Shown: positions 1 to 11,009, counted from the stretch's first letter. The stretch: DNA of 64,000 nt from Rhynchopus euleeides (GCA_963210315.1 OY723238.1:1736001-1800000); one strand, 5' to 3'. The notes: generated by a model from the sequence alone, not told the origin. Numbers and translations: made by a program.

Positions 1-62
1 ACGCCTGCGCAACGAATATTGCGTAGGGCTGCTTGATTAAATCTGCTTCATGAAACACGACT

Positions 63-190
63 GGAGGTCTTCGCCAACTCGGTTACCGTCGGTTCGGCAC
101 TGTTCGGCGTTATCTAACAACACAAAAGATGCGGGAATCACCTTTCAAACCCCGACCTTTCTGGACTGCGTAGCGAAGACCCCCGATGGA
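63..190. repeat. Short MITE-like repeat, CCTTCGCT family, copy 1
   Basis: The segment starts with GGTCTTCGCC and ends with GCGAAGACCCCC, an inverted pair about 125 bp apart. Similar short elements with CTTCGC at one end and GCGAAG at the other, and a shared interior of the type GTGCCAACACTGTG...CTCACTTTTCTGCA, occur at 3784, 5208, 14603 and 52601. This copy is diverged. Confidence 0.4.
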
Positions 191-1984
191 ACGACAGTTC
201 GGGCATGACCCCGAGAAGAACCACCGAAAATCTTGAAAATGTGTTTTTTTTTGCAGTTTCTGCAAAATCCGGCACCGCTCTGAGGGCGTGCCGTGCCTAC
301 CAATCTAGAGATGGTGTTACGTGCGATCCCAAAATTATTTGGCCACCCCTCCCCCCCCCGCCAGGCAGCTGAGGTTTTCGCAGCAACAGCAACGTGCCCT
401 GGCCCCCCGCCTGCATGATAGTCTCGACCGAAAGCAACTGCTATAATATTCTATTTTGGCGAGCTTTCCCGGAAACTAGAAAACCCCAGGAACAGAAAGA
501 AGACGGCAGGGTCATGCGAAAGGGTTAATGGTGGCACCCAGAGAACCCACACACGGGAACCCAGGAAGATATTGCACCCCGTGCGTTGAATCCCGGTGGA
601 AGAAGACGGGATGTGCCTGACCCCTTCAGGGTACGGCTCGGCCCCAACCCGCATGCGAAACCATTCGTGCCCCCCTGTGGTGTGGTGAGGAGAGACGGCG
701 ATGCCCTTCAAAGCTCTATGTAACCGCCAGGAGGGCGGCATGGCGTGTATACGCGTCTTTCCACAGCAGTGGAGGTCACCTCAAGGGAAGGGAGCTCGGT
801 GGGCTCCACACAACAGCAAACATGCAGATTCACTGTGTGGATGTGTGTGTGTGTAAGACAGTGAAGGCAGCACCAGAGCTCGCTCGGTGCGTCCTACACT
901 AAACTAAAAAGATTAACGTGTGTGTGTGTGTGAAGGGGGTATACGCATTTCCGCGTGCCTCTGCTATGTAGCTGGCCCACCGAGTTTTTCTTCAGGCTCT
1001 TCAGACTTGAGACTTCTGATGCATCCACTCCTGCACCGCGATGCGACTCACGCTCTTCCTCACTCGCCATAGAAGTGCGTGATTTAGGGGCATCTTTGAA
1101 CCTCGACAATACGGAATCAGGTGGCATTCTGCCTGTTCTGCCCGTTCTGCCTGCCGTGAATGGTTTTATGATTCAGGCCATCGATCCCGACACCCTGTGC
1201 ACCCCCCCCCCCTTTGTCATTTGCGAAAGCCTTGGGTGCAGTGCGACTGGGAGGGGACGGGGGGGATGGGGGTTGTGGGTTAGGTTGTATTGCAGTGGAG
1301 GGTACCACCAGAGTTTTCTTGGAGCGACCACCACGATGCAACAGGATTAACGTGTGTGTGTGTACATGTGTGTTGATCACTTTTTAAGGTGGGTTAACTG
1401 CACGGGTCCTAGCCCACCCCTGTGTATGCGTATGTGTTGTGATGCACAAAATAGAGTGAGGATGGTGCCTCGCGATTGCTTCCAAAAGAGAAAAGAGGGC
1501 CAAAGAGTTGTGGTGCGGTTTTATGTTCCCCCAAGACACTAAGAGTTCACGCCCCCCCCCCCCCCCCAACCCACCCCCCACCCGAAACGTCACCCGAAAC
1601 GTCACCCTTCCAACCAAAGGGGGTGGCTTTTTATTTGTTGTTGCCACCCCGCTGTTATGTACCAATACAGAGTTATCGAGTACCTCCACCTCCACCCCGC
1701 ACCCCCCCACCCGCATTGTGGAAGCCATGTGCCGCATTCTATTTTGATAGCCCCCGTTTTCTCTCTCTCTCTCCAGCCGGCCTCTTTGGGGCCACCCCGC
1801 CCCACCCCACCCCAACTACCCGACCCTGGTAGGGCGATGAGTTGCCAAAGGAAAGGAGGCCAACTATGTTACCTTTTTCTTCTACTTCACTACCGAAAAG
1901 GTCCCAAACCCCCCCCCCTCCCCCCCTCTCCTCCATTGCTCGCTCGCGTGCAGCATATCTGGTGTGGTGACGACAAAAAGGACT

Positions 1985-2095
1985 AGCATTGCAAGAAGGT
2001 GCTGGGCGACTTGCTTTTCCATTCGCTCTCGACAATCAAAAACCCCCCCCCCCCCACCTCCCCCATTGCTCGCTCGCTCGTCTGGTCGGGGTGCG
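1985..2095 (+). repeat. Dispersed repeat, GGTGCTGGGAGACTTGC family, copy 1
   Basis: Contains AAGAAGGTGCTGGGCGACTT, then TTTTCCATTC and CTCTCGACAATCAAAAA, leading into a C run and an ATTGCTCGCTCG tail. The same order of words recurs at 6740-6803 and 28617-28710, so this is an interspersed repeat and not a gene. Confidence 0.6.
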
Positions 2096-3783
2096 GAAAG
2101 TGCGCACTTCTGTGAAACCCTCAGCCTCTCCCCCTCCCCCCTGTGGATATAACCTTCTGATGACAAATTGAAAGTTTAGTACATGTATTGGTTGCGATGG
2201 AGAGTGCCTCCCCGAAGAGGGTGAAGCAAAAAAAAGAAGAAAGGTTTGGCTTACCTCCCACCCCCTCCCACAGGCTTTGCTTGTGATTGCCGAAATCCCC
2301 CCCCCCCTTGTGTGACCTCCTGTTCTCTAATACTGCACCCCTGCTGACTATGGGTTTGCGTGAAGCCCCCCAGCCTCTCCAACCGGCGCCTTTGGGTGCC
2401 AATCCAGTCGTTGAATGATCTTGGGCAGTTCTTGGCTGCGTTACCCTGTGCTGCCGTCAGCTGCCGCCCCTCCACTGTGCCTGCTCCTACCAGGCCTCGG
2501 CATGATGTAGGTCACACCTTCCCACCGGATACAACTGTGTGCCGTTTGGTGTGCGGGCACCCAATACATCTCGATATTTCTTTGCCCTCGATGATTTAGG
2601 CTGTGCCATTCTATGGTGTGGCTTGGTAGTGTGCGTGCCCTCTTGGTTGATATTGTCTGCCTGCATGGCTTGGGTGTTGTGTGGTTGTCGAACATCACTC
2701 ATAGCTTGTCAAAGAAATGAAGAAGCCGGTGGGAAAGTGTGATCACACAGGAGGCTGATGATACACTGTGCCACAAGGCACAGCAGCACCAACGACGAAC
2801 CACCTCGTGGTTACAACATAAAGCGGGCTTCTTCAAAATGCATGAGTTTTGGCCCTGCTTGCACATCACATCCACGCCACCCATCCCGTGCGAGGTCTGT
2901 GAAAATAATAATAATTATATGGCATGGGATTTCACTCTGCCGGTGTGCTGCTTCCCCTGCACTTCTGAGCGAGGCTCCTTCCCCACCCTCCCCTGCCCCA
3001 CAAGGGTTGTGTTTCGTGATGAATCAAGAAGAAGTGCAGTTCCGAACCACCTCTGTGAACAAATGCCAGTGGGAGATGTGCAGAGCATGCAGTGTTTCTT
3101 TTTGATGATCGAAAATTGCCGATGAGGGGCAGAATGTGAAGAAGAAGAAGAAGAAGGAAAAAAGAAACACTTCGCAGCGTTCGTGCGCAGATAAAACCCG
3201 GGCTTTCTTTACGGAGCTTGTGACGAGCTGTTGTGGCAGATCAACCCGCACTCCACCACTTCTATCTTCCATGGTGTTTATGATTTTGTTATTTGCGAAA
3301 TATGGGCCGCCCTGGTCACCTGTCCGGGGGGGCGAAAGACCCAGGCACCTTGACGCCTGAAGAGCACCACCGCACCGCTCAGAACAGCGCCAATCTAACA
3401 CACCGCTTGCAGGGGTTTTCCTCTGCACCGCCCCCTTTACTTGTCGCTCTCTGCACACAACTCTCAAATTGATTGTTTTTTTGCGTGTCGTATTGAAAGT
3501 AACCCACTGTCCGGCACCGTCCTCATCCTTCATCCGGTTGTGATCTTCCTTTTCCTTTTCCAGGGTTCGTTCTGATAGCCCCTGTGATTTTCTGATCCCC
3601 GCTGTATTTTTTTTGGGCATGCGAGGGTGGGGAAAAGTGCCAAGCCATGCACATGCAGGTGCCGCACTCCCACCCACAGCCGCGCAGAAGGGCCTGTTCA
3701 GGATCCCTCTGCGTAAGAAGGCCAGAAATTGAACAGAAATCGGATTCCAAGACTCTCCACTTGAGCACACGTTGATATTGGTC

Positions 3784-3908
3784 CCTCCCGAGGGGGGCCT
3801 TCGCTACCAAGTGTGACTGAGTGAGAAAAAGTGAGCCACAGCCCACTTCCCCTCACTGACTGACGAGCTGTGACGAGCAGTGACTGGTAGCGAAGGCCCC
3901 CGAGGGGT
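3784..3908. repeat. Fold-back repeat, CCTTCGCT family, copy 2
   Basis: The left end reads CGAGGGGGGCCTTCGCTACCA and the right end is its near-perfect inverse, TGGTAGCGAAGGCCCCCGAG (the left arm has one extra G). The two arms are about 20 bp and the whole repeat about 125 bp, a MITE-like fold-back. The interior carries GTGACTGAGTGAG and the related GACTGACGAGCTGTGACGAG. Confidence 0.6.
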
Positions 3909-5207
3909 TTCTTTAGTATTTTTTATTGCGACCACTGTCCCACTCCCTGGACCGGCTCCTCGTAACGGCTATTGAAAAATACAAGTTGTTACGGTATGAA
4001 GTACTTGCCGGCCAGTCCAGAATGCCTGCTCAAATTGAATAAAAAAGACATCGCCTGATCCATTCGTCCTTCCGTTTCGTGTGCAGAAAAATGAAAAATG
4101 CACACCAGGCTCTTGAGTGCCACACCGGCAGATGGGGTTCTGACACAACGCGAAGGGTCTGTCGGTTTCAACCAAAAAAAATATCCCATCACAAACCCCC
4201 TGCAGGTAATTTTTGTGCTGTGCTTTTGTGCGACCAAAAGACAATCCTTTCACAGCCCATCCGAACAGATACTCTATGAACCACCAGCCCTACTTCAACA
4301 ACAGCAATATGGGGAGGGGGTCCGGATGAGACCTTTCTCGCCCTTCTCCCTCCCAGCCCCCTGACCCCCACCTCCCATGATGTTGGCCGTCGAATCAACT
4401 ACGCAGACCATCGGTTCATCACTGCCGTGTTCCCACCCCCTCCAGTGGGGCGGCCGCTCCGACATTGGACACATATGTCGTAGGTGGGCATAGTCGGGCA
4501 TCGTCTTCCGCCCTACGCCATGATTCTCCGTTTCCCAGATCTCCTCTGGGGTTGTGGGGGTGCCACGGTGTATTTCTCTCTTTGCCCGACGACGCATCTC
4601 CTCCCCTCGCGCCTGAGGGAATGCCCCCGTGTGGCAGGAGCCGGCATTTGAACCCCACCCATCAAGCCAAGTTGAAATGAACAGCCACGTCTTGATTCTG
4701 ATGATCTGTTCTTTGTCTTCCCTCTCCCCCATCCCCGCCAGTCGTGAGTGGAGCACTTTTCGGGTGGACACCGTCATGTTTCTTTTTCCCCCGCTCGTAC
4801 CACGCTCGTATGCAAACAACATCCGCTTTTTCAGTATGTTTAGGTCAACTCATCTTCTCTCCTGTTATGTGTTTAAAGTTGCGCAGGGAATGGTTGGGTG
4901 GCAGGGGGCACACGTTTTTTTTGCATTCGTTCTTCACACGCGAAATCCGTGGTCCTCCGCCGCCCTGGCCTGCCAACTGCTCTGATGTGTGAGATTGATC
5001 TCATTTCAATTCGTGAACCCGGTAACCCCACGCACCCGGTGAGGTTACCTCTTCTAGCAATGCCATGCTGGTGCCAAGACTAGTTCTCTTCTGCATGATT
5101 TTTTTGGTCTCGGTGAATGCCTCTTCGGAAATGCACTGAACTTCGTCAGTGAACCACGGTAGCCTTGTGTAACTGGATGCGATGAGTCCCCCGCACGAAT
5201 ATACCGC

Positions 5208-5289
5208 AGGCCTTCGCTCTGCGTCAAGCCGTGCCACTTTGCCACCTATTGTATGGGGTGGCTCGCTCCTCTGCATTTCTGAGCGAAAC
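5208..5289. repeat. Short repeat, CCTTCGCT family, copy 3
   Basis: Begins CCTTCGCTCTGCGTCAAG, has the shared interior GCTCCTCTGCATTTC, and ends TGAGCGAAAC. It resembles the copies at 14603 and 52601 more than the fold-back at 3784. Confidence 0.4.
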
Positions 5290-6254
5290 AAACACCCGCC
5301 GAGACCTTAAGAAAGAGTCGTGAACAGGCGTAGCCACTGCATTGCGCACAAAAAACAGGGACCATGATTTCGGAACAGAAAACGAACAGAGGAGGGTGTC
5401 GGTCAAGTGACAGCATGTACCGTATCCTCCTTCTGTTGTGATCCGAAGTTTTTGAAATTCGAATGAATTGGCACCATCCAGAAAAACCGAAAAAGAAACG
5501 AAGTCTGGAGGTGTGCCTCAAGCGAACGATGGGAAACCGCCCGCTTTTTTGAGGAAGTACTTTCTTAGCAGAGTGTCTGTGCGCACTGAGAAGCCCAGGG
5601 TGCAAGAAGAGTTCAAAAAAGTAAAGAATAATACAAACAGACAAAATACAGACAAGAGTGAGGTGGAACGCAGGCCCCAAGCCGGCTCCCGAGGACCTGT
5701 GCGCCACTGGAAAGAACAATCCCAATCCGGCCGTTCTTTCCTCCGATTGCGAACCGCACTGAAGCCAGATCACTGAGGTCTTCAAAACACATGGCTGTGC
5801 GGTGGCCATTTGCTGGTTTGGCCTCATGCTCGTTGATTTCCTCCTCTTCACATGCGTGCACTCAGGGATGTCAGTAAACTAACTCGGTATGCGAGGTGTG
5901 TTGCTCCGCTTGTTATTGCGATAAGGTTAAGTGGACATGTGTGTGTGTATGGAAATACAAGCAACCCCAGGAACCTTTCACAGAGGGAGACACGACGCTC
6001 GCCCATACAATCACTCCCCGGACTTCTTGTATGAGTAACGAAGGAAATCGTACACCTGGGGCTTATTTGATTGACGCAGTCATGCCACTTTACATGGCCA
6101 GCATCACAATGATCTTGACACACGAATTGTGTGTTATTGTACGGGCATCCCCGTTCTTGGTTTCTCCTACACGGCTCAGCAACGTCAAGTCGAAATCACA
6201 CTTGGGGTGGGTTGAGAGAGAGACGACTGCGCTGTGTGGCACTTTCTATTCGGT

Positions 6255-6689
6255 GCAGTTGTTGGGCGCGCTACTACGGCATTATTCAGTCATACAAGCC
6301 TGTAGTCCTGACGTGCCCAAATCAACATTGCAATCCCCTCCCAACCGACCGTCGCTGGCCCTCACTACATCTGCAGTGCAAAGGGTGCTCCACCAATCAC
6401 AGCGGGTAGTGCGGATCAGGGGCGTGTTTCCGGTCGGGTCACGGGCCCTTTTCGCAGGGCAAATTCGGATGCGGTGGGATCCCTTTCCTTCCCACTTAGG
6501 AACGAAGCTTCGAACGAAAGTGTCTTTCAACCAAGGGGTGTGGTCCTGCCCCATGTTATCTTTGCAGTGTTGTGCGCTTTCTTTTTTGAGCCGTCTGTGG
6601 CAGTCTCCAATTCTCAGGCGGTGTTCAATTTTGCCGCCAAAAACGGGATTGATGTTCGGCAAATGAGCAGCTCAGATCTGATGGTATAA
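6255..6689 (+). pseudogene. Possible relic of a protein with paired CxxC motifs
   Basis: One plus-strand frame around 6270-6409 reads with two Cys pairs (LTCPNQHC followed about 25 residues later by LQCKGC), a zinc-ribbon-like pattern. It stops at 6409. A second coherent stretch at about 6525-6689 (SVFQPRGVVLPHVIFAVLC at its start, MSSSDLMV at its end) stops at 6689. I cannot name the family. The two pieces could be exons or decayed parts of a transposon protein. Flanks hold no recognisable ends. Low confidence: the evidence is composition and Cys spacing only. Confidence 0.2.
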
Positions 6690-6739
6690 TTCCGTCTTTC
6701 TCTTTCTTCCACCCCTCCCCAAGCCGACGAAGGACTAAC

Positions 6740-6803
6740 ATTGCAAGAAGGTGCTTGGAGACTTGCTTTTCCAGTCACTCTCGACGATCAAACCCCTCCC
6801 CAA
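6740..6803 (+). repeat. Dispersed repeat, GGTGCTGGGAGACTTGC family, copy 2
   Basis: Shares AAGAAGGTGCTTGGAGACTT, TTTTCCAGTCACTCTCGACG and ATCAAACCCC with the copies at 1985 and 28617. The CGAGCGAGCGAGCAA run at about 6967 is the inverse of the ATTGCTCGCTCG tail of copy 1 and may mark the other end of the repeat. Confidence 0.55.
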
Positions 6804-7239
6804 GCCCTGTCTGGTGAAAGGTTTTAACGATGCGGACGATGGTTGGCTGTGAGCCAAGCGCTTGTCCAAAAGACATGAATGAAGGTGTTGGGGGAAGGCC
6901 CCAGAAGCAATGCAACCCAAGAGAGCAGGCGAAGAAACAACGGCACAGGTCGTGAAATACGATCGGGCGAGCGAGCGAGCGAGCAATGCCCCCCCCCCGC
7001 CCCCCTCCCCCCCTCCCCCCACATCCCCCACAACCCCCCCCCTACCCCGCATCGCGAGAGAAGGGAGACCACCCTTCCTTCTACTTCGTACCCTCAACCC
7101 CCGCAAATGCACCCCAAACCCACCCAACTTTGGTCAATTGACCCCTTGGGGATTCAGATTCCCTCCAGCCCTGCCCGGATTCTGGCACCCGTCCCCAACC
7201 CAGCATCATCATGAAACCCCCCCCCCCCCTGCCTACCAA

Positions 7240-7579
7240 CACGGTGGGATCTTGTAAATTTTACATGTATAACTACAAGTATAATACATGTATTATACAT
7301 GTATAATACTTGCATGTCAACTATTATACATGTATAATACATGTAAATGCCTGAAATATACATGTAAAATACATGTATATCAAGTAAAAATACATGTATA
7401 ATAGTTGACATGCAAGTATTATACTTGTATTTTTACTTGATATACATGTATTTTACATGTATATTTCAGGCATATACATGTATTATACATGTATAATAGT
7501 TGACATGCAAGTATTATACATGTATAATACATGTATATACTTGTAGTTATACATGTAAAATTTACAAGATCCCACCGTG
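7240..7579. mobile_element. 340-bp AT-rich palindromic MITE with CACGGTGG ends
   Basis: The element starts CACGGTGGGATCTTG and ends with the exact inverse, CAAGATCCCACCGTG. The inverted symmetry continues almost to the centre near 7410: the left arm has TTTTACATGTATAACTACAA and the right arm its inverse. The interior consists of ACATGTAT/TATACATG words and is strikingly AT-rich inside GC-rich surroundings. The flanking dinucleotide AA is on both sides, a possible 2-bp target duplication. There is no coding capacity. The first eight bases match the ends of the 3.06-kb transposon at 8120, so this may be a non-autonomous relative mobilised by the same transposase type. Confidence 0.85.
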
Positions 7580-7581
7580 AA

Positions 7582-8117
7582 GATCTTATCCACACAAGGT
7601 CTGCCTCCTGCCCCCTGCCCCCCCCCCCCTCTCCCTCCCACCAACCCTCTTCGTGGTTCTGGACTTGGCACATAAGAAATGAGGAAATTCCCCTTTGCGG
7701 AAGGCTGCGGCTTCCGCACATACACACACACCCTATCTTCTCTATTCAACGGCGCGTGGACAGGAAGACGGGAAGCATGAAAGGGACGCATCCGACAGGT
7801 GGTCGTGTATATTTTCCGAAATTGCAGGCAAGTGGGCCTTGCAATTTTAGGTGTCACGGTGACACAGTTTTTTTTGGCAGAAAAATCACACCCCATTTGT
7901 GGTATCCACCCTGCGGTTTGGCACGGCATTCTTACCCCACTTTCCACATAATTCGTTATCTTTGTTGCACATTGTATTGCTTATGATGACCGTCTTTATT
8001 TCACCCGACAGAGTGGGAGGGGTGTCGGTAAACTCCCAGGCCCCGCCCTGGTATTTGCCGCATTTTCCCTACTGTTGTGATGAGGGAATTCTGATAATTC
8101 TGTAATTTTCCTCCGCT
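7582..8117. other. Intergenic spacer, nothing recognised
   Basis: C-rich and TG-rich sequence between two transposons. No gene, RNA or repeat end was recognised. Confidence 0.5.
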
Positions 8118-8119
8118 TG

Positions 8120-8300
8120 CACGGTGGACTCCAGCGGCCCTAGCGGGAGTCTGGGAGCGGGAGTCTGAGCGGGTGTCAAAGACTCCCGCTAGCGGGAGTC
8201 CAGACTCCCGCTAGCGGGAGTCTATACTCCCGCTAGGGGGAGTCTGACTCCCCCTAGCGGGAGTCTTTTCACCTATTTTCATCCATTTTTCCCATGATAT
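8120..8300 (+). repeat. Left terminal inverted repeat of the 3.06-kb transposon
   Basis: Contains at least four copies, whole or partial, of the palindrome ACTCCCGCTAGCGGGAGT and ends with TTTTCCCATGATA. The inverse arrangement is at 11010-11181. The unit GCTAGC sits at the centre of each palindrome, so each could bind a dimeric transposase (inference). Confidence 0.8.
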
Positions 8301-9377
8301 AGTTACAGTCTACTGGCGTGGGGGGTAAAATCATGGTGGAAGAGGGATGGGGAGGGGCTTGTTTTGCTTCTGTCAGTTTCCCCGGACTCTGGACTACCTA
8401 CCTATCCTCCTGGTAGCGGCTACACCTGCGGAGGTGAGCGGTTAGAATTTGAGGTGTCAAAGTGCGGCCATCGCCTGTCGTAGTTGTGTTACACCTTGGG
8501 CAAGACAAGCCATCCTGCAGGCCTCATCTTCTTCGTCAGAACTGTCATCCCCCTCCTGCTGTGCGCGTTGGTCAAGCGTGCTCAAAGTCGCCTCGGATGA
8601 CACGAATGGTGTGAAAGTCGCCCCCAGCGGGATTGGCATTTTGCACAAGCAGAGCGATAATTTGCGGTGTCCTTCGGGGAACCGGAACAGGAAGTAGGGC
8701 GCGCTGATGGGTTCAACGAAGTCCTGTGTGTTGCAGTGCACAAACCCCTTCTGCAGCTGTGTCAACTGTGTGCAAAGAACATACACAGCCAATCTATGAG
8801 CGTGTCGGGTGTGCAGACACGGACACAGGATGACTTCTCTATACCCGAGGATCCCGTCCTGCGACAGGTGCGCAACCTTCCAAGGCATGCCCGATGCGCG
8901 CCGCTTCTCTTCTGCCATCGCAAGATCTCTCTCGTAAGTTGCGGAGCTGGCGATTGTAACGGCATCTTTCTTGCGATGTCCGTTCTCTGCTTCTTCAAAT
9001 TCGTCGTTGTTCTGCAGAGGCACTGCATCTTCTGGAGCCCACCAATGATGGAGACTGTGTACGTAGGCATTGCGCGTTGATCCCTTTTCGGCATGCTCCA
9101 TCAACCAGTGAAATATATGCCCTGAGATCCGAGCACGCAAGAAGGGAATCCGGGCTGACTCATCCTTGCATCCCCAGAAGCGCCAGGGGATGTCTGCATA
9201 CCGGAAATGCATGAGGTCTGCAAGGGAGACAAAGAGGTAGCGGAACAAGCCCTTGTAGGTGTGTCCTGTGACAGGCAAGCACGACCTTCCGGAACTGAGC
9301 ACCTGTCCCATGCTGCGACACATTCAGTGCAAGGTTTGTACAGGTCTTGTCGAATATTTTTTTGTTGTCTCATCCAG

Positions 9378-10038
9378 CAGGGGTGGAGCTTGAAATATGG
9401 GGTTGCGGGCTGGATCGGGTCAGATCGGGTCAGCCAATTTTTTCTTATGGGTTCCCCCCCGGTTCGTCTCAGAGATCAGTGCTCGGGCCCAGCCTCCCGC
9501 GAGGTACCGGAACCGATATGCAGCCCCGGACGCGCAAGGACTTGGTTACAAGACAAACACATGCCGTAGGGGGGGTCTGGGAGGCGGAGCTCCCAGCCGC
9601 CGGAGGCCACGGTAGTGAACATCTGTGACTTGCGGGCGTACGGATTCTGTGTGAGTTGGCTGCGTCCTCCTGAGGATACTGAGATTCCCTGATGTAAAGG
9701 GCTTGGGTACAAGACAGGCACATGCCACAGGGGGGTCTGGGGGGCGGAGCCCCCCAGCCACCGGAGGCCACGGTAGTAAACGTCTGTTGCACGGTACGGG
9801 TTGGGCAGCTTCATTTGTCCTCTATTGTGACTGTTTGAGGCCTGTGCTCATGTCGCTGGGGTCACTTTGCTCACGAAACGCCTCCTGGTCACCTTGAGGC
9901 CCCAAGGCGAGGAGCCAACTTTTCCGGTTTCCCGAAAATCTATATTTTTTTTTCTTTTTACCCCTGACCTGATTTTTTGTGAGGGCCTGCAGAAAATCAG
10001 GTCAGCTGACCCGAAAAAACCCCCAAGCTCCACCCCTG
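9378..10038. mobile_element. 661-bp hAT-type non-autonomous element
   Basis: Ends are CAGGGGTGGAGCTTG on the left and the inverse CAAGCTCCACCCCTG on the right. The 8-bp word TCATCCAG is present directly on both sides (9370-9377 and 10039-10046). An 8-bp duplication and ends starting CAGGG are hallmarks of hAT transposons. There is no transposase. The interior holds inverted GATCGGGTCAGATC/CTGATTTT words and two copies of the GC-hairpin repeat. It inserted into the transposase-like gene of the larger transposon, so it is the younger insertion. Confidence 0.9.
9561..9786 (+). repeat. GC-hairpin repeat, two units (9561-9626 and 9721-9786)
   Basis: Each unit reads GGGGGGTCTGGGGGGCGGAG then CCCCCCAGCC[G/A]CCGGAGG then CCACGGTAGT[G/A]AA. 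CTGGGGGGC and GCCCCCCAG form a 9-bp stem round a GGA loop. Units occur in pairs here, at 40152/40271 and at 59313/59485, and singly and inverted at 20975. The linker between the two units (CGTACGGATTCTGTG, GAGTTGGCTGCGTCCTC) is shared with the 59-kb locus. Confidence 0.75.
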
Positions 10039-10282
10039 TCATCCAGTACCCTGATCAGCCGCATGGCGAGCCCCTTGCAGTCATGGAGTGCTGGGGTGAC
10101 GTAGCGGGCATTGGGAAGCACACCTGCCAAGAGGGAGGGGTAGCCAGCCTCTTTCATCTCAGAGAGAGTCAGGTGCGGGTATCGATGCACCTGTTGATAC
10201 CAGCGTTCTTCTGGGATGTCGCACAGTGAGCATCGGTGCCCTCGCCCCCCGCATCGCCTCATTGTTGCCCACTGCTGATCTA

Positions 10283-10378
10283 TACTCCCGCTAGCGGGAG
10301 TTGGACTCCCCCTAGTTGAGACTCCCGAAAAGGGTTAAACCCGGTAGTGGTACCCTACCCCCGCTGGAGTCCACCGTG
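10283..10378. repeat. Internal partial copy of the transposon right end
   Basis: Contains ACTCCCGCTAGCGGGAGT, TGGACTCCCCCTAGTTGAGA, CTCCCGAAAAGGGTTA and finishes CCGCTGGAGTCCACCGTG, the same order as the outer right end at 11100-11181. A short extra piece (AACCCGGTAGTGG) lies inside. It suggests nesting of two related elements or an internal duplication, and it marks where the transposase-like gene is cut. Confidence 0.75.
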
Positions 10379-10527
10379 CAAGGCCGGATCAGCCCACGGG
10401 TGGGTTTGAGGAAGAAATCTGGGGGGGCAAATTTTGCTGCGACTTCCGGTTTCACCCGGCCGAACTCCAGCATCTATCCAGACCCACGGTGCCAAGCCGT
10501 TCGCCCGTGTCGCGATCATTCGCGGCT

Positions 10528-10908
10528 TCAGGCTGCCCCCGACGACACGTTTGTATCCTGCACCTTGCCATACTTCGCCTCCACCTTGTATATGACGGAG
10601 AGCGCCCTCCTTCCGCATCGTTGCGACTTCCCTGACAGCGAACTTATCCATGTCAGGGAAGACATGGCGATGATTGCGTTGGCCACCTGGGTGCTGTGCT
10701 GGTGGAGCTCCTTGCTCAACACCGTTGCTAGGAGCCTTCTAATGGATCCCAGTGTCAGCACACTGCCCCCTTTTTTAACAGGGAAGGCCGTGCAAAAATC
10801 ATGCACAATGTTCGTCGCCTCCGCAGCCTCGGGACTCTCTGCGCTCTTCTTCTTCTTAATCGACTTTGCCGCCGGCTTCGCTGCCGGCTTCGTTGTCGTC
10901 TTCCCCAT
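10528..10908 (-). CDS. Small basic protein in the CACGGTGG transposon, function unknown
   Basis: A 126-residue frame starting at an ATG preceded by AAA (minus strand). The first 25 residues are Lys/Ala/Pro rich (KPAAKPAAKSIKKKK), like a histone or linker-histone tail. The middle (GSIRRLLATVLSKELHQHST) is predicted helical and amphipathic, loosely reminiscent of the last helices of a histone fold such as H2B, but I see no diagnostic match. The C terminus shifts into low-complexity character, so a splice or frameshift near 10650 is possible. It lies between the internal and outer right ends of the transposon and may be a captured or accessory gene. Confidence 0.35.
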   Translation of the reverse strand: MGKTTTKPAAKPAAKSIKKKKSAESPEAAEATNIVHDFCTAFPVKKGGSVLTLGSIRRLLATVLSKELHQHSTQVANAIIAMSSLTWISSLSGKSQRCGRRALSVIYKVEAKYGKVQDTNVSSGAA

Positions 10909-11009
10909 TTTTGTGAATCAGGTCTGCGAGCTGGGATGGGTGGAAACGTCCGTTTCGTTTGGTGTGGCTGTACTTCAGTGACGAGTGCCACATTGCATAG
11001 GTATCATGG

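Larger units (their letters stand above)
1..7239. other. C-rich intergenic DNA, no supported gene
   Basis: No reading frame here has convincing protein character. Open frames are short, overlap on both strands and follow C/G runs or CA repeats. The stretch holds long C runs (for example near 1203, 1553, 2043 and 6990), GT/CA microsatellites (near 845 and 920) and several short dispersed repeats listed separately. A possible coding relic lies at 6255-6689. Confidence 0.6.
8457..10262 (-). pseudogene. Broken transposase-like gene, possibly RAG1/Transib- or CMC-related
   Basis: Reading the minus strand from 10262, the frame has a C-x2-C pair (HRCSLCDIPEERW), then PALHDCKGLAMRL, then is interrupted at 10046 by the 661-bp hAT-type insertion. 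After the insertion and its duplicated target are set aside, the frame continues in phase to a single TGA at 9324-9326, directly followed by the 288-codon frame at 9323-8457, which ends in an acidic DDSSDEEDEA stretch. C-x2-C followed by a PxLH(x)D-like motif recalls the zinc and second-Asp region of RAG1/Transib transposases (ICTLCD and ALHCD in RAG1). The downstream part contains a conserved-looking FHWLMEHAEKGSTRNAYVH. The N-terminal catalytic part is missing, cut at the internal TIR copy at 10283. The family call is inference from short motifs plus the CACGGTGG ends. The gene is dead or non-autonomous in this copy. Confidence 0.45.

Noticed and set aside
3024..3770. 248-codon minus-strand frame
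   Set aside because: Low-complexity segments (runs of F/S from GAA repeats) and no domain. It spans the left arm of nothing recognisable and looks like chance openness.
4620..4670. GGCATTTGAACCCC, an inverse B-box-like word suggesting a tRNA or SINE
   Set aside because: The bases flanking the TTCAAAT loop do not pair as a T stem, and no A box is correctly placed.
5896..6666. 256-codon plus-strand frame
   Set aside because: Composition is not protein-like. The more coherent short pieces in the same region are in another frame.
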